Assembly: GCF_004125265.1 (NCBI RefSeq)
Contig: NZ_RDTE01000003.1
Span: 4,340,001 to 4,404,000, forward strand
Direction of reading: 5' to 3'
Source: Streptomyces lydicus
Lineage (GTDB): Bacteria > Actinomycetota > Actinomycetes > Streptomycetales > Streptomycetaceae
DNA: 64,000 bases
Below the pieces are notes generated by a model that saw nothing but the letters and a program-made list of their open reading frames with translations, did no database searches and was not told the DNA's origin. The translations under genes and the position numbers were made by a program. The first letter of the stretch is position 1, and each line of letters opens with the position of its first letter. Of the stretch, positions 45,726 to 55,289 are shown in pieces.

Positions 45726-46371
45726 AGGTCTCTCCTCAGCTTCACGACTGTCGGCGCCCACGGCCTGGCGGGAGGGTTTCCCCTCCGCCCTGCGCCCCAG
45801 CCGACTCTGCGGGTCCGGGGCGGGCCGTTTCTTCCGGGGCTTGCGGTTCGGCCGGACCCTGGGGGTGCGTCCGGGTGGTGCGGTACGGCGGGCCGTGCGG
45901 TCCGCCGGGTGATGCGGTTGGTGCGGTTGATGCAAGTCGGTGCGGTGGGAGGCCCGCGGGCCTCCCGGGTGTCTGTTCCGGTCCGGAGGGGCCGGCCGGC
46001 CCTCCGGTTGTACAGTTCCCCCTTGCCGGACGGGGGACCCGGTACTCCAGCATCAAGGATCCGGGCGGTACGGGCGAGTCCCGTCCACGGACCGGAGTCC
46101 GCGGATCGGGGTCCGCGGGCCATGGCTGCAGGCCCGGTCCGCACCTCCCGGCTGTCGCGAGACCCGGTCCGCGGGTCCGGTCGGCGCTACGGGCCGGACG
46201 GTACGGGCGAGTCTCCCTTCACAGCCTTTCCCACCGCGCGTCAGAGCGCCGTAAGCCAAGGCTGTGACTGTCACCTCATCCTTTATGCCGGACAAAACCG
46301 GCGCATCCCCGGTTCCGCACCCCGGGGTACGCGCCCGGCGGCCCGGCGACGGTGGATGGCACGATAACGCG
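45726..46371. other. Gene-free stretch between htrA-type gene and phosphodiesterase gene
   Basis: 646 bp of very GC-rich sequence with upstream regions of two divergent genes. It carries two copies of GGTACGGGCGAGTC (about 46067 and 46199). Open frames here show no recognisable product. Confidence 0.6.
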
Positions 46372-47217
46372 GTGACCTATGCACGCCCCGCCCAGGACGG
46401 CCGTCCGGGCCGTCCCGCCATTTCCGTCGTCGCCCACCGCGGTGCCTCCGAGGACGCCCCGGAGCACACCCTCGCCGCCTACCGCAGAGCGATCGAGGAC
46501 GGCGCGGACGCCCTGGAGTGCGATGTCCGGCTCACCGCGGACGGCCACCTGGTGTGCGTCCACGACCGGCGGGTGAACCGCACCTCCAACGGGCGCGGCT
46601 CGGTCTCCGCCCTCGAGCTCGCCGACCTGGCCACGCTCGACTTCGGCTCCTGGAAGGACGACGGGTCCGCGAACGAGGCACCGGACCGGCAGCACGAGGA
46701 CCCCGAGCGGACCTCCGTGCTGACGCTGGAGCGGCTGCTGGAGCTGGTCGCCGACGCCGACCGCCGGGTCGAGCTGGCCATCGAGACCAAACACCCCACC
46801 CGCTGGGCCGGGCAGGTGGAGGAGCGGCTGGTCGAACTGCTCGCCCGGTTCGGGCACACCGGACCGGCCACCCGTACCGACCGGGCCTCCCAGGTCCGCG
46901 TCATGAGCTTCTCGGCGCGCTCGCTGCACCGCGTACGGGCCGCCGCGCCCGGCATCCCCGGCGTCTACCTGATGCAGTTCCTCACCCCGCGGCACCGCGA
47001 CGGCCGGCTCCCGCCCGGCGTCGGCATCGCGGGCCCCGGGATGCGGATCCTCCGCGCGCACCCCGAGTACGTCGCCAAGGCCCACCGGGCCGGCCACCGG
47101 GTGCACGTGTGGACCGTCAACGACGCCGAAGATGTCGAGCTGTGCCGGGAATTGGGCGTCGATGCGGTCATCACGAACCGCCCCAAACAGGTACGTACGC
47201 AACTCGGCCTTGGCTAA
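46372..47217 (+). CDS. Glycerophosphodiester phosphodiesterase
   Basis: 281 residues, GDPD TIM barrel: VVAHRGASEDAPEHT (catalytic HRG with E later), ALECDVRLTADGHLVCVHDR (E-x-D and second His), VELAIETKHPTRWAG, HVWTVNDAEDVELCRELGVD. Hydrolyses glycerophosphodiesters to glycerol 3-phosphate. Start set at GTG 46372; the ribosome site is weak, and a longer frame begins at 46264. Confidence 0.93.
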   Translation: MTYARPAQDGRPGRPAISVVAHRGASEDAPEHTLAAYRRAIEDGADALECDVRLTADGHLVCVHDRRVNRTSNGRGSVSALELADLATLDFGSWKDDGSANEAPDRQHEDPERTSVLTLERLLELVADADRRVELAIETKHPTRWAGQVEERLVELLARFGHTGPATRTDRASQVRVMSFSARSLHRVRAAAPGIPGVYLMQFLTPRHRDGRLPPGVGIAGPGMRILRAHPEYVAKAHRAGHRVHVWTVNDAEDVELCRELGVDAVITNRPKQVRTQLGLG

Positions 47218-47357
47218 AGCTCCTCACAGGGAGTGCACCGGCGCATTCGGGCCGTATGCGGTTATGTCCCGTGCGTCACCGTGTGCCGCTTGGCCGGTTT
47301 CCGGTCCAGTCCATTGGGGCATTCATCCCGTGGCGTGGGGCAAAGGAGGTCTCGGGG

Positions 47358-47966
47358 GTGGCGTTGGTGGTGGCACACGAGGTGCCGACGTCGTCGATCA
47401 TGGCCGTACCCCATGGTCCAGTGGGTGTGGGCATGGCCAGACGACGCATGCGTGAAGAGCTGTTGGCAAGCGGAGTTCAGGACAGTGTCGTCGATGACGC
47501 GGTGCTCGTCCTGTCGGAGCTGTTGAGCAATTCGTGTCGCCATGCGCGTCCGATATACGAACACGGATCACCGGGTTCCGTAACTCCCGGCACATCCGTC
47601 ACACCCGGCGCGAAGGACGCCCCCGCGGCATCCGTGCGGGCCTCCTGGCGCATCGACGCCCAGGGCCGGCTGACCGTCTCGGTCACGGACGGCGGCGGTC
47701 CGACCCGACCCCTTCCGTCCACTCCGTCGGTCACGGCACGCGGCGGCCGCGGACTGGCGATCATCCGGTCGCTCGCCAAGGACTGGGGCGTGCGCGACAC
47801 GGTCACCGGCGAAGTCACGGTCTGGGCGGTCCTCTCCCTGCAAGGCGCGTTCGCTACGCGCGTGGACCTGGTGCCCGATCTGCCGCCCTCGCTCACCACG
47901 GGCGCCGGCGTGCGCAACGGGCTGCCGTTGGGGCCGGCCTTCCCGGGGTTCGACGATCTGACGTAG
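47358..47966 (+). CDS. RsbW-like ATP-binding protein
   Basis: 202 residues with GHKL motifs VLVLSELLSNSCRHAR, VSVTDGGGPTRPL, GRGLAIIRSLAKDWG. A Gly/Pro/Thr insert lies between the N-box and G1. GTG start with AAAGGAGG 8 nt upstream. It follows the phosphodiesterase gene and precedes the DUF5926 gene on the same strand. Confidence 0.9.
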   Translation: MALVVAHEVPTSSIMAVPHGPVGVGMARRRMREELLASGVQDSVVDDAVLVLSELLSNSCRHARPIYEHGSPGSVTPGTSVTPGAKDAPAASVRASWRIDAQGRLTVSVTDGGGPTRPLPSTPSVTARGGRGLAIIRSLAKDWGVRDTVTGEVTVWAVLSLQGAFATRVDLVPDLPPSLTTGAGVRNGLPLGPAFPGFDDLT

Positions 47967-48151
47967 CGGCAGGCGTCGGCACGCCGAGGCCCGGCGGCGA
48001 CGGGGCGGCGTCCGGGCCGGGACACGCCGGCGTCCGGGCGGCAGGCATGACACGGCCCGGTACGCAACCGGGCGCCGGCGCGTGGGTGATCCTCTAGGCT
48101 CGCGCAGATACGCGTCCGTACGTCCAGGATCGACCAGGAGACCCCGTCGCC

Positions 48152-49120
48152 ATGGCCAAGAAGCGCCGTCCCCAGCCCCAGGCCGCAGCACCGCAGATCA
48201 AGGACGGCGAGGTGCCGGTCGTCGGCGCTCGTGAGCCCTGCCCGTGCGGCTCCGGCCGCCGGTACAAGGCCTGTCACGGGCGAGTGGCGGCGCATGCCGC
48301 CACCGAGCTCGTACAGCGCCCGTTCGAGGGCCTGCCCGGTGAGTGCGACTGGGTGGCTCTGCGCGAGCTGGTGCCCGCCGCCACCGCCGAGTTGACGCTG
48401 AAGGGCGGGCTGCCCGAGGGCGTCCCGTCCGTGACGCTGGCGACCGTCCTGCCGATGGCGTGGCCCGCACTGCGCCGCGACAACGGCGCGGTGCTGCTCG
48501 GCCTGCAGAACGACACCGCCTCCGGCGACCTCAGCCGCGACCTCGCGGACACCCTGCAGCGCGCGCTGGCCACCGAGCCCGGCAACCCGGTCCCCGCCGA
48601 GCGGCACTCCGCCGACGGTCCGCGGCTGCAGGACCTGCTCGACCCGGACGCCGCTTTTGAGCCGACTGTCCACACCGGTTTCGAGTTCTGGGTGGAGAAC
48701 GCCGAGAACGCCACCGGCGAGGTCGCCGCCTCTCTGGAGCGGGCCAACGCGGCGGCCGTCCCGACCGCCCGGATCCCCGGCCTGGAGGGCGCGTACTGGT
48801 GCGAGGCCCCGGAGAAGAACCACCTGCGCTGGGTCACCGCGCACCCCGAGGAGCAGCTGCTGGACGCGCTCGCCCGGCTGCACGCGGCGGGCGCCGCCTC
48901 GCTCGGCGAAGGCACCCGTCTGGTGGGCTCGTTCCGCGCCCATGGCCTGGTCGTCCCGGTCTGGGACCTGCCGTCCGAGATGGGCGCCGACGAGGTCGCC
49001 AAGCCGGCCGCGGCGTTCGCCGAGCGACTGGCCGAGGCCCTGGCGACGGACACCCCGCTGACCCCCGAGGAGCGCCGGGCGCGCGGCGGGCTCACCAACC
49101 GTCAGGTCACCCTGAGCTGA
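48152..49120 (+). CDS. DUF5926 protein with N-terminal SEC-C zinc motif
   Basis: 322 residues: MAKKRRPQPQ basic start, SEC-C motif CPCGSGRRYKACHG (residues 30-43), then a conserved actinobacterial domain (PGECDWVALRELVPAATAEL ... ALLGEGTR... ENHLRWV-type). SEC-C motifs bind zinc and often tether proteins to ribosomes or SecB-like partners. Function of DUF5926 is unknown. Convergent with the secreted-protein gene at 49401. Confidence 0.88.
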   Translation: MAKKRRPQPQAAAPQIKDGEVPVVGAREPCPCGSGRRYKACHGRVAAHAATELVQRPFEGLPGECDWVALRELVPAATAELTLKGGLPEGVPSVTLATVLPMAWPALRRDNGAVLLGLQNDTASGDLSRDLADTLQRALATEPGNPVPAERHSADGPRLQDLLDPDAAFEPTVHTGFEFWVENAENATGEVAASLERANAAAVPTARIPGLEGAYWCEAPEKNHLRWVTAHPEEQLLDALARLHAAGAASLGEGTRLVGSFRAHGLVVPVWDLPSEMGADEVAKPAAAFAERLAEALATDTPLTPEERRARGGLTNRQVTLS

Positions 49121-49231
49121 TCGTCCCGTCCTCGGCCGTGGTCCGGACGCCCTCGGGGACCCCAGGCGTGACGCCGGTCACAACTCCCCGTACCTGCCGG
49201 TAAAGAGGCGTCCGGAATTCCACGATCGAAT

Positions 49232-49306
49232 TTGCGAACCGCCGATCTCTTGTTACGGTTCTAGAAGCCCGGTCGCTGGTGCATCCCCCGTCGCCAGCGA
49301 CCGGGC
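49232..49306 (+). promoter_or_regulatory. Promoter-like element directly before a 13-bp hairpin
   Basis: TTGCGA (49232-49237), 16 bp, TACGGT (49254-49259), then at the expected transcript start a hairpin GCCCGGTCGCTGG / CCAGCGACCGGGC (49267-49279 and 49294-49306). The position between convergent genes also fits a bidirectional terminator. No plus-strand gene follows, so any transcript would be a short RNA. Confidence 0.5.
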
Positions 49307-49400
49307 GCTTCCATGTCCGGAACCAGGCATTCCGCTTGGCTCGTCCGGGGGCTTGCCGGCCCGCGGCCTCGATGCCCCGGCTCCCCGGCAGCCCGCCGCC

Positions 49401-50033
49401 TCAGCGCTCCGAACCGCCGTCCGTCGCGGACGAGTTGCTGCCGGACCGCAGCAGCAGCCGCTCCCCCGCCGCATCGGCGATCTCCGTCACGGCCGCGTAC
49501 GGTGGCCGGCTCCGGTGGACGGTCGGGGTGGCCGGCGTCTCGCACACGCCCGGCGCACCACCCGCTGCCACCTCACAGTTCACCTGGACGGCCCTGCCGT
49601 CGGGCCGCAGCAGCGTCAGTACGGCGCGGAGCCGGCCGCCGGTGCGGTTGCGGTAGTACGTACGCCCCCAGGTGGCACCGTCCTCGGCGAGCACGCAGGT
49701 CTGGGCGGCGATCCCCTGGGGAGCGGTGAGTTCGGGGCCGCAGCGGGAGGTGCGGCCGGAGAAGTGCGGCAGACCGGGGCGGCCGGAGGAACCGACCGGC
49801 CTCCCGGAGCCGGCGGCGGCAGCGCGGGTGCTCTTGCCCGGCTTGCTGCCGTTGTTTCCCCTGCTTCCCTTTTCCTCCGAGGGGCTATTTTCGGCCTTGA
49901 CCGCCTCGCCGGATCCCGTTCCCGGGGACGAGGTGCCGGCCGGGCCGGCCATCGCGGCGCCCAGCGGCACGGCGAGGGCGAGCAGCGCCGTGCCGGCGAG
50001 CCCGATCATGCGGATCTTCTGCGCACGCTGCAT
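49401..50033 (-). CDS. Secreted protein of unknown function
   Basis: 210 residues from ATG 50033: a signal peptide (IGLAGTALLALAVPLGAAMA), a Ser/Gly/Lys-rich spacer, and a C-terminal ~115-residue domain with four cysteines (SRCGPEL, QTCVLAE, VNCEVAA, GVCETP) that likely form two disulfides. The domain's beta pattern (WGRTYYRNRTGGRLRAVLTL) looks like a small Ig- or jelly-roll-like fold. No family recognised. Confidence 0.8.
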   Translation of the reverse strand: MQRAQKIRMIGLAGTALLALAVPLGAAMAGPAGTSSPGTGSGEAVKAENSPSEEKGSRGNNGSKPGKSTRAAAAGSGRPVGSSGRPGLPHFSGRTSRCGPELTAPQGIAAQTCVLAEDGATWGRTYYRNRTGGRLRAVLTLLRPDGRAVQVNCEVAAGGAPGVCETPATPTVHRSRPPYAAVTEIADAAGERLLLRSGSNSSATDGGSER

Positions 50034-50318
50034 GGCCCCCACCTGCACTCGATATGCCGCTGACCACGGCTTGACGGTGGGCCGAACCTATCGGCCGGCG
50101 GGGGTGCGCCCGGGCACACGGGCGCCGGTTTCCCCGAGAGATCGGGGCAGGTCGCACCCGTACGGGTGATCCGCCGCGGGGCGTTCCTCGCGTCCGCCCC
50201 TCGGCCGTCGGCGCGGCGCCGGATCCGCCCGCCCCTTTGTCACTCATCCGTCCGCGCGTCCGTCCGCCTGCGCCCGTCCGCCCCTCATCCGTCCGCGGCA
50301 GGTGCCCGCACAGCACGA

Positions 50319-50345
50319 GGGCGCCCGAGTACGTATCGGGCGCCC
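50319..50345 (-). terminator. Terminator after the minus-strand prim-pol gene
   Basis: GGGCGCCCGA / TCGGGCGCCC, 10-bp stem with loop GTACGTA, 17 nt downstream of the stop at 50362. Confidence 0.8.
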
Positions 50346-50361
50346 GGAGCATCCGCGAGAG

Positions 50362-51072
50362 TCAGTACGCGAGCCGGCTGCCGCCGTCGGGGGAGCCGGT
50401 GCTCGCCGTGACCAGCGCGTCCACGATCGTGGCCACCTTCGGCAGCCAGGGCGCGGCCGGGGTGACAGCAGGCGGCCGCTCCCAGCGGACCTGGCCGGCG
50501 CCGATCTGGGAGGGCGGGAGCACCACATAGCCGCCCTCGCCGTGGAACCGCAGCGAGCTGGGCACCCAGTCCTGGGAGTGCAGCAGCTCGCCCAACTCCG
50601 GCAGGCCGTACGGCGAGACGAGCAGCGACCAGCGGGTGGGCGTGGCCAGCACGGGGCCCAGGCGCACACCGAAGTGGTCCAGCGCCGCCAGGGCGCGGGC
50701 CCCGGCGACCGCGGGCAGGCTCACCGCGCAGGGCGCGCGGCCGCCGGTGGCCAGCACGACCGGGGCATCGGGGCGGTTCGTCCACCACCAACGCACCATC
50801 CGCGCATCGGTGGTGGCCGCGAGCAGACCGGGGTCGAAGGGGTGCGCGCCGGGCACCACACAGTCGGGGTCCGGGCAGCTGCAGCGGCGCGTGATCCGCT
50901 CGCCGAGGCCGAGCCGGGCGCCGGCCGGCTGCCGGCCGCCGGACCTGAGTCCCACACCGGGAAGTACGGGCCACTGCCACTCGGTGGCGTAGTGGAGCGC
51001 CGCACCGAGCTGCGCCGGCTTTCCGCCGCGCCGGAACAGGAGCTTGCGTCGCCTTCCGAGGATCTCGCGCAT
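50362..51072 (-). CDS. Bifunctional DNA primase/polymerase (prim-pol) domain protein
   Basis: 236 residues, prim-pol family but without an obvious catalytic D-x-D pair: HYATEWQWPVLPGVGL, CSCPDPDCVVPGAHPFDPGL, VRWWWTNRPDAPVVLATGG, and SQDWVPSSLRFHGEGGYVVL. The CSCPDPDC zinc-knuckle-like segment is typical of the short chromosomal actinobacterial type. Likely inactive or regulatory (inference). Start at ATG 51072 with AAGGAA upstream. Confidence 0.85.
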   Translation of the reverse strand: MREILGRRRKLLFRRGGKPAQLGAALHYATEWQWPVLPGVGLRSGGRQPAGARLGLGERITRRCSCPDPDCVVPGAHPFDPGLLAATTDARMVRWWWTNRPDAPVVLATGGRAPCAVSLPAVAGARALAALDHFGVRLGPVLATPTRWSLLVSPYGLPELGELLHSQDWVPSSLRFHGEGGYVVLPPSQIGAGQVRWERPPAVTPAAPWLPKVATIVDALVTASTGSPDGGSRLAY

Positions 51073-51769
51073 GAGCGCTCGTTCCTTTCCGTTAACGCCG
51101 AGGGCTTTGTCCATCGCACTGCATGGCACTACATGCCGGGTTCACCATCGTTTCGCGCCGGGCCGCTGCATGCCGTTGTGGGGCGTGCCCTGCGGCCCGG
51201 CCGGGGAGCCCGGGGTCGATCGGCATCGATCACGCCACGTGGTCACTGGTCACCGCGTGTGCAAAGCAGCGCATCACGCCGTACGCCGGGCGTGAAGTGT
51301 GGCGGGGGGTGGCGTGCGTTGGCGCTTGCACTTCCGTGGTGCAGTCCCCGCCTCTTGGGAGTGCGTCGCGGTCGTCGGGTTGTTAGACGCCGGTGCCCGC
51401 CGGAGAGTTCCGGTACGGCGCCAACTGACTCCGCACCTTTCCGAGTACGTACCCGCCACTGTGGTGATGACGCGCTGCTGATCGCCGTCAGTCGACCGCA
51501 AATTGACGTTCGGGGGGCTTTTTTCAGGCCAATCTACAGACCTCGCTGACACCACAAACCCCATGGGGACAATGCTGGACATCGCATCGCTGCTCCGTGT
51601 ACATCTGGAGGCATTAATAGCGGAGCAGCATGACATGGGGGTTTGCGATGCTATTGAGGAAATTGAGCGGCCGGCCTTACCGCGCAACATCACTCAACAA
51701 AATGCCGCACTCCCTACCAAAAAGCTTCCTGACCTGGGGTAATGCCAGGCTTAACGAAAGCCGTCGGCC
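51073..51769. other. Gene-free stretch before the SpoIIE phosphatase gene
   Basis: About 700 bp with no convincing gene. The plus strand has a 79-codon frame at 51503-51742 whose in-frame ATG at 51563 lacks a ribosome site. Sequence around 51480-51730 is markedly less GC-rich than its surroundings. Confidence 0.55.
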
Positions 51770-53440
51770 ATGACCACCCCTCACGTGCCGAAAGTGGCTG
51801 GAATCGAACCAGTCCTTCCCGCCCCCGCGCACACTGTCGACCCGCACGGGCCGAAAGCGCCCCCCGGAGGCGCTGCCGGCGCCCCCTCCGACGCCTCGTC
51901 AGACGGCTCGCCTGACGGCTTGTCCGGCACCTCCGCGGACGGCTCCCCGGGTGCGGCACCCGGCTCCGCGCCCGGCACCGTCCCCGACATCTCCGTGGTC
52001 GACCAACTCGCCGCGGTCCAGGACCGGCTGTCCGGCTGGATCTCCGACCTCAGCACCCTGCACGATCTGACCGAACGGCTCGCGCGCACCCGAACGCTGG
52101 AGGACGCCCTCCACGAGCTGCTGCGCGCCGGCGCCTCCCTGGTCGGCGCGCGCCGCGGCCTGGTCGTCCTCGCACCGTCCGACGGGCTCGGCCCGGAGAC
52201 CACCGTCGGCCTCGGCCTCGGACACGCCGAGATCGGGCACATCGAGACCGTCCCGCGCCGCGCCCTGTCGTACGCGCGGATACTGGACGGCCTCCCTGAG
52301 CGGGCCACCGGCGACGACACCCGGTCCGGCCCGCTCGACGACGCCCGCCATCCGACGCGCGACGGGGGCCGTGCCGCCGGCCCCCGCGACGACGGTCCGG
52401 CGGGCCCCTGCACCGAGATCGCCGAACCCGACATCCCCGGTGAGAAGGACCTCGACCCCCGCCTGCGCGAGGTCGCCGCCCGCCTCGGGTACGCCGCGAG
52501 CTATGCGGTCCCGCTCTGCGCCGAGCCCTTCGGCAGGACCGGCGCCGCGGTCTGGCTCTACGACGAACCGGCCGAGCCCACCGCACGGCAGCGCCATCTC
52601 GTCGGCCTCTACCGCACGCACGCCGCCGAACACCTCGCCCGCCTCCTCGAACTCCACCGCAGCCGCCGGGCCGCCGAAACCCTCCGCGAGGAGCTGTTGC
52701 CCCACCGGCTGCCACGGATCCCCGGCGTACGCCTCGCGGTGCGGCACAGCACCGGGCCGCGCGGCGGCGGCGACTGGTACGACGCACTGCCGCTGCCCGA
52801 CGGCGCGCTGGGCCTGGCCATCGGTTCGGTGACCGGCTCCGGGCCGAGCGCGGTGGCGGCCATGGGGCGGCTGCGGGCTTCCCTGCGCGCCTACGCCGTC
52901 ATGGAGGGCGAGGATCCGGTCGCGGTCCTCTCGGACCTCGAACTGCTGCTGCGGCTGACCGAGCCGGCCCGCAGCGCCACCGCGCTGTTCGCCTACACCG
53001 AGCCGCCGCCCGGCGCTCCGGGCGGGCCGCCGGTGCTGCCCGGCGGCATCGCCGACCCGTTCGCCCGCAAGCTGCTGCTGGCCGGGGCCGGCCACTGCCC
53101 GCCGCTGATCCTCGGCGATCTGCGGACCGAGTTCGTGGAGACCTCACTGTCCGCACCGCTGGGCATGCTGGCCTGCTGGGAAGCGCCGAGCGTGGAGATC
53201 GAACCGGCCGGCGGCGAGACCCTGCTGCTCTACAGCGACGGGCTGCTGCACCGCACCGGCGAGCCCATGGACCGCGCCTTCACCCGGCTGCACGCGGCCG
53301 CCGCCGGCGTTCCCAGGGCGAGCCGCCATGATCCGGAGGCGGTCGTCGATCACATCGTGCGCACGATGCTGCCGCAGGGTCTGGACGATCCGTCGTCGGA
53401 GGAGGACGTGGTGCTGCTCGCGGCGTACTTCGAGGAGTAG
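51770..53440 (+). CDS. GAF / SpoIIE PP2C-type serine phosphatase
   Basis: 556 residues: low-complexity N-terminus beginning MTTPHVPKVAG, GAF-like domain (~95-295, with an inserted disordered loop), then a PP2C/SpoIIE domain with GGGDWYDALPLP, LLAGAGHCPPL, LLYSDGLLHR and EDVVLLAAYF. It has no kinase domain, so it would act as phosphatase on anti-sigma antagonist proteins. Downstream, 290 bp away, is an aminopeptidase gene. The ATG has only a weak ribosome site. Confidence 0.9.
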   Translation: MTTPHVPKVAGIEPVLPAPAHTVDPHGPKAPPGGAAGAPSDASSDGSPDGLSGTSADGSPGAAPGSAPGTVPDISVVDQLAAVQDRLSGWISDLSTLHDLTERLARTRTLEDALHELLRAGASLVGARRGLVVLAPSDGLGPETTVGLGLGHAEIGHIETVPRRALSYARILDGLPERATGDDTRSGPLDDARHPTRDGGRAAGPRDDGPAGPCTEIAEPDIPGEKDLDPRLREVAARLGYAASYAVPLCAEPFGRTGAAVWLYDEPAEPTARQRHLVGLYRTHAAEHLARLLELHRSRRAAETLREELLPHRLPRIPGVRLAVRHSTGPRGGGDWYDALPLPDGALGLAIGSVTGSGPSAVAAMGRLRASLRAYAVMEGEDPVAVLSDLELLLRLTEPARSATALFAYTEPPPGAPGGPPVLPGGIADPFARKLLLAGAGHCPPLILGDLRTEFVETSLSAPLGMLACWEAPSVEIEPAGGETLLLYSDGLLHRTGEPMDRAFTRLHAAAAGVPRASRHDPEAVVDHIVRTMLPQGLDDPSSEEDVVLLAAYFEE

Positions 53441-53732
53441 CGGCGTGCGTCGGGAAGCAGGGGAGGCCCGGGGCCGCAGGCCGGGCCGGACCGGGCACGG
53501 AGCCGCGCGCCGGGGCGTACGCCGGATGCAGGGGAAGCACCGGATATCGGAGACCCGGCACCGGAAAGCGGAGTCGTACACCACCCGTCCGCCCCTGGGA
53601 ACGCCCCGCGTCCGGCAGCCATCCTCCCGGCCAGGTCACGCCTTCGTGCGGGAAGGTCACGCCTTTCTGCCTCTGGACCGCTTTCGATCCGCACATACGA
53701 TGGAAGGCGGTTCAGTCTTAAAAGGAGGCATT

Positions 53733-55193
53733 GTGACCGACGAGCTCACGCCGGAGACCCCGGACGAGGACGAGCAGCCGATCAAGCAGCGCAAGAACGG
53801 CCTTTACCCGGGCGTCTCGGATGAGCTCGCGGAGAACATGAAGAGCGGCTGGGCCGACACCGAGCTGCACGATCTGCAGCCGGTCGAGCAGGCCCCGAAC
53901 GCCGCCCGCCGCCGCGCCGCGCTGTCCGCGCGCTTCCCCGGTGAGCGCCTGGTGATCCCGGCGGGCAACCTGAAGACCCGCTCCAACGACACCGAGTACG
54001 CCTTCCGCGCCTCGACGGAGTACGTCTACCTCACCGGCGACCAGACCGACGACAGCGTCCTGGTCCTGGAGCCCACCAAGGACGGCCACGAGGCGACGAT
54101 CCACCGGCTGCCCCGCTCCAACCGCGAGAACGGCGAGTTCTGGCTCGACGGCATGGGCGAGCTCTGGGTCGGCCGGCGCCACAGCCTCGGCGAGGCCGAG
54201 GCGCTGCTCGGCGTCCCGTGCAAGGACGTCCGCGAGCTGGCCGGTGCGCTCAAGGAGGCCACCGGGCCGGTCCGGGTGGTGCGCGGCCACGACGCCGGCA
54301 TCGAGGCCGCGCTGACCGACAAGGTCACCGCCGAGCGCGACGAAGAGCTGCGCGTCTTCCTCTCCGAGGCCCGGGCGGTCAAGGACGACTTCGAGATCGG
54401 TGAGCTGCAGAAGGCCGTCGACTCGACGGTGCGCGGCTTCGAGGACGTCGTCAAGGTCCTGGACAAGGCCGAGGCGACCAGCGAGCGCTACATCGAGGGC
54501 ACGTTCTTCCTGCGCGCCCGCGTCGAGGGCAATGACGTCGGCTACGGCTCGATCTGCGCCGCGGGGCCGCACGCCACCACCCTGCACTGGGTCCGCAACA
54601 ACGGCGAGGTGCGCTCCGGCGACCTGCTCCTGCTGGACGCCGGTGTGGAGACCCACACCCTCTACACCGCGGACGTCACCCGCACCCTGCCGGTCAACGG
54701 CCGGTACACCGACCTCCAGCGCGCGGTCTACGACGCGGTGTACGAGGCGCAGGAGGCGGGCATCGCGGCGGTCAAGCCGGGCGCGGCCTACCGCGACTTC
54801 CATGACGCGGCGCAGCGGGTGCTCACCGAGAAGCTGGTCGAGTGGGGCCTGGTCGAGGGCCCGGTCGAGCGGGTGCTGGAGCTGGGGCTGCAGCGCCGCT
54901 GGACCCTGCACGGCACCGGCCACATGCTCGGCCTGGACGTCCACGACTGCGCCGCGGCCCGTACCGAGCACTACGTCAACGGGACGCTGGAGCCGGGCAT
55001 GGTGCTGACCGTGGAGCCCGGTCTGTACTTCCAGGCGGACGATCTGACGGTGCCCGAGGAGTACCGCGGGATCGGCGTCCGGATCGAGGACGACATCCTC
55101 GTGACCGACGACGGCAACCGGAACCTGTCGGCCGCGCTGCCGCGGCGGTCGGACGAGGTCGAGGCCTGGATGGCGGGGCTGCTCGGCAAGTAG
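53733..55193 (+). CDS. pepP: Aminopeptidase P (Xaa-Pro aminopeptidase)
   Basis: 486 residues: N-terminal creatinase-like domain (~40-220) and a pita-bread M24 domain with the metal ligands in LLLLDAGVETHTLYTADVTR (two Asp), THGTGHMLGL-type HGTGHMLGLDVHDC (His), VLTVEPGLY (Glu) and GIGVRIEDDILVT (Glu). Cleaves Xaa-Pro N-termini of peptides in the cytosol. GTG start 53733 with AAAAGGAGG 4 nt upstream, a very strong site. Confidence 0.93.
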   Translation: MTDELTPETPDEDEQPIKQRKNGLYPGVSDELAENMKSGWADTELHDLQPVEQAPNAARRRAALSARFPGERLVIPAGNLKTRSNDTEYAFRASTEYVYLTGDQTDDSVLVLEPTKDGHEATIHRLPRSNRENGEFWLDGMGELWVGRRHSLGEAEALLGVPCKDVRELAGALKEATGPVRVVRGHDAGIEAALTDKVTAERDEELRVFLSEARAVKDDFEIGELQKAVDSTVRGFEDVVKVLDKAEATSERYIEGTFFLRARVEGNDVGYGSICAAGPHATTLHWVRNNGEVRSGDLLLLDAGVETHTLYTADVTRTLPVNGRYTDLQRAVYDAVYEAQEAGIAAVKPGAAYRDFHDAAQRVLTEKLVEWGLVEGPVERVLELGLQRRWTLHGTGHMLGLDVHDCAAARTEHYVNGTLEPGMVLTVEPGLYFQADDLTVPEEYRGIGVRIEDDILVTDDGNRNLSAALPRRSDEVEAWMAGLLGK

Positions 55194-55255
55194 CCGCGTC
55201 GTAGGGGGCGGGGCCGTCCCCGCGCCCTGCCGGCGTCCGTTGCGCCGTTCGTTCC

Positions 55256-55289
55256 GCGTCTCCCGGTGGCCTCAGCCGCCGGGAGACGC
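55256..55289. terminator. Bidirectional terminator between pepP and TetR genes
   Basis: GCGTCTCCCGG / CCGGGAGACGC, 11-bp stem, overlapping the last codons of the TetR gene. Confidence 0.75.

Noticed and set aside
51503-51742. 79-codon frame before the phosphatase gene
   Set aside because: No ribosome site at either in-frame ATG and no recognisable product.
51785-51815. tRNA T-arm-like sequence (CTGG-TTCGATT-CCAG on the minus strand)
   Set aside because: No anticodon or acceptor arm around it, and it lies within the conserved N-terminal coding region VPKVAGIEP of the phosphatase gene.
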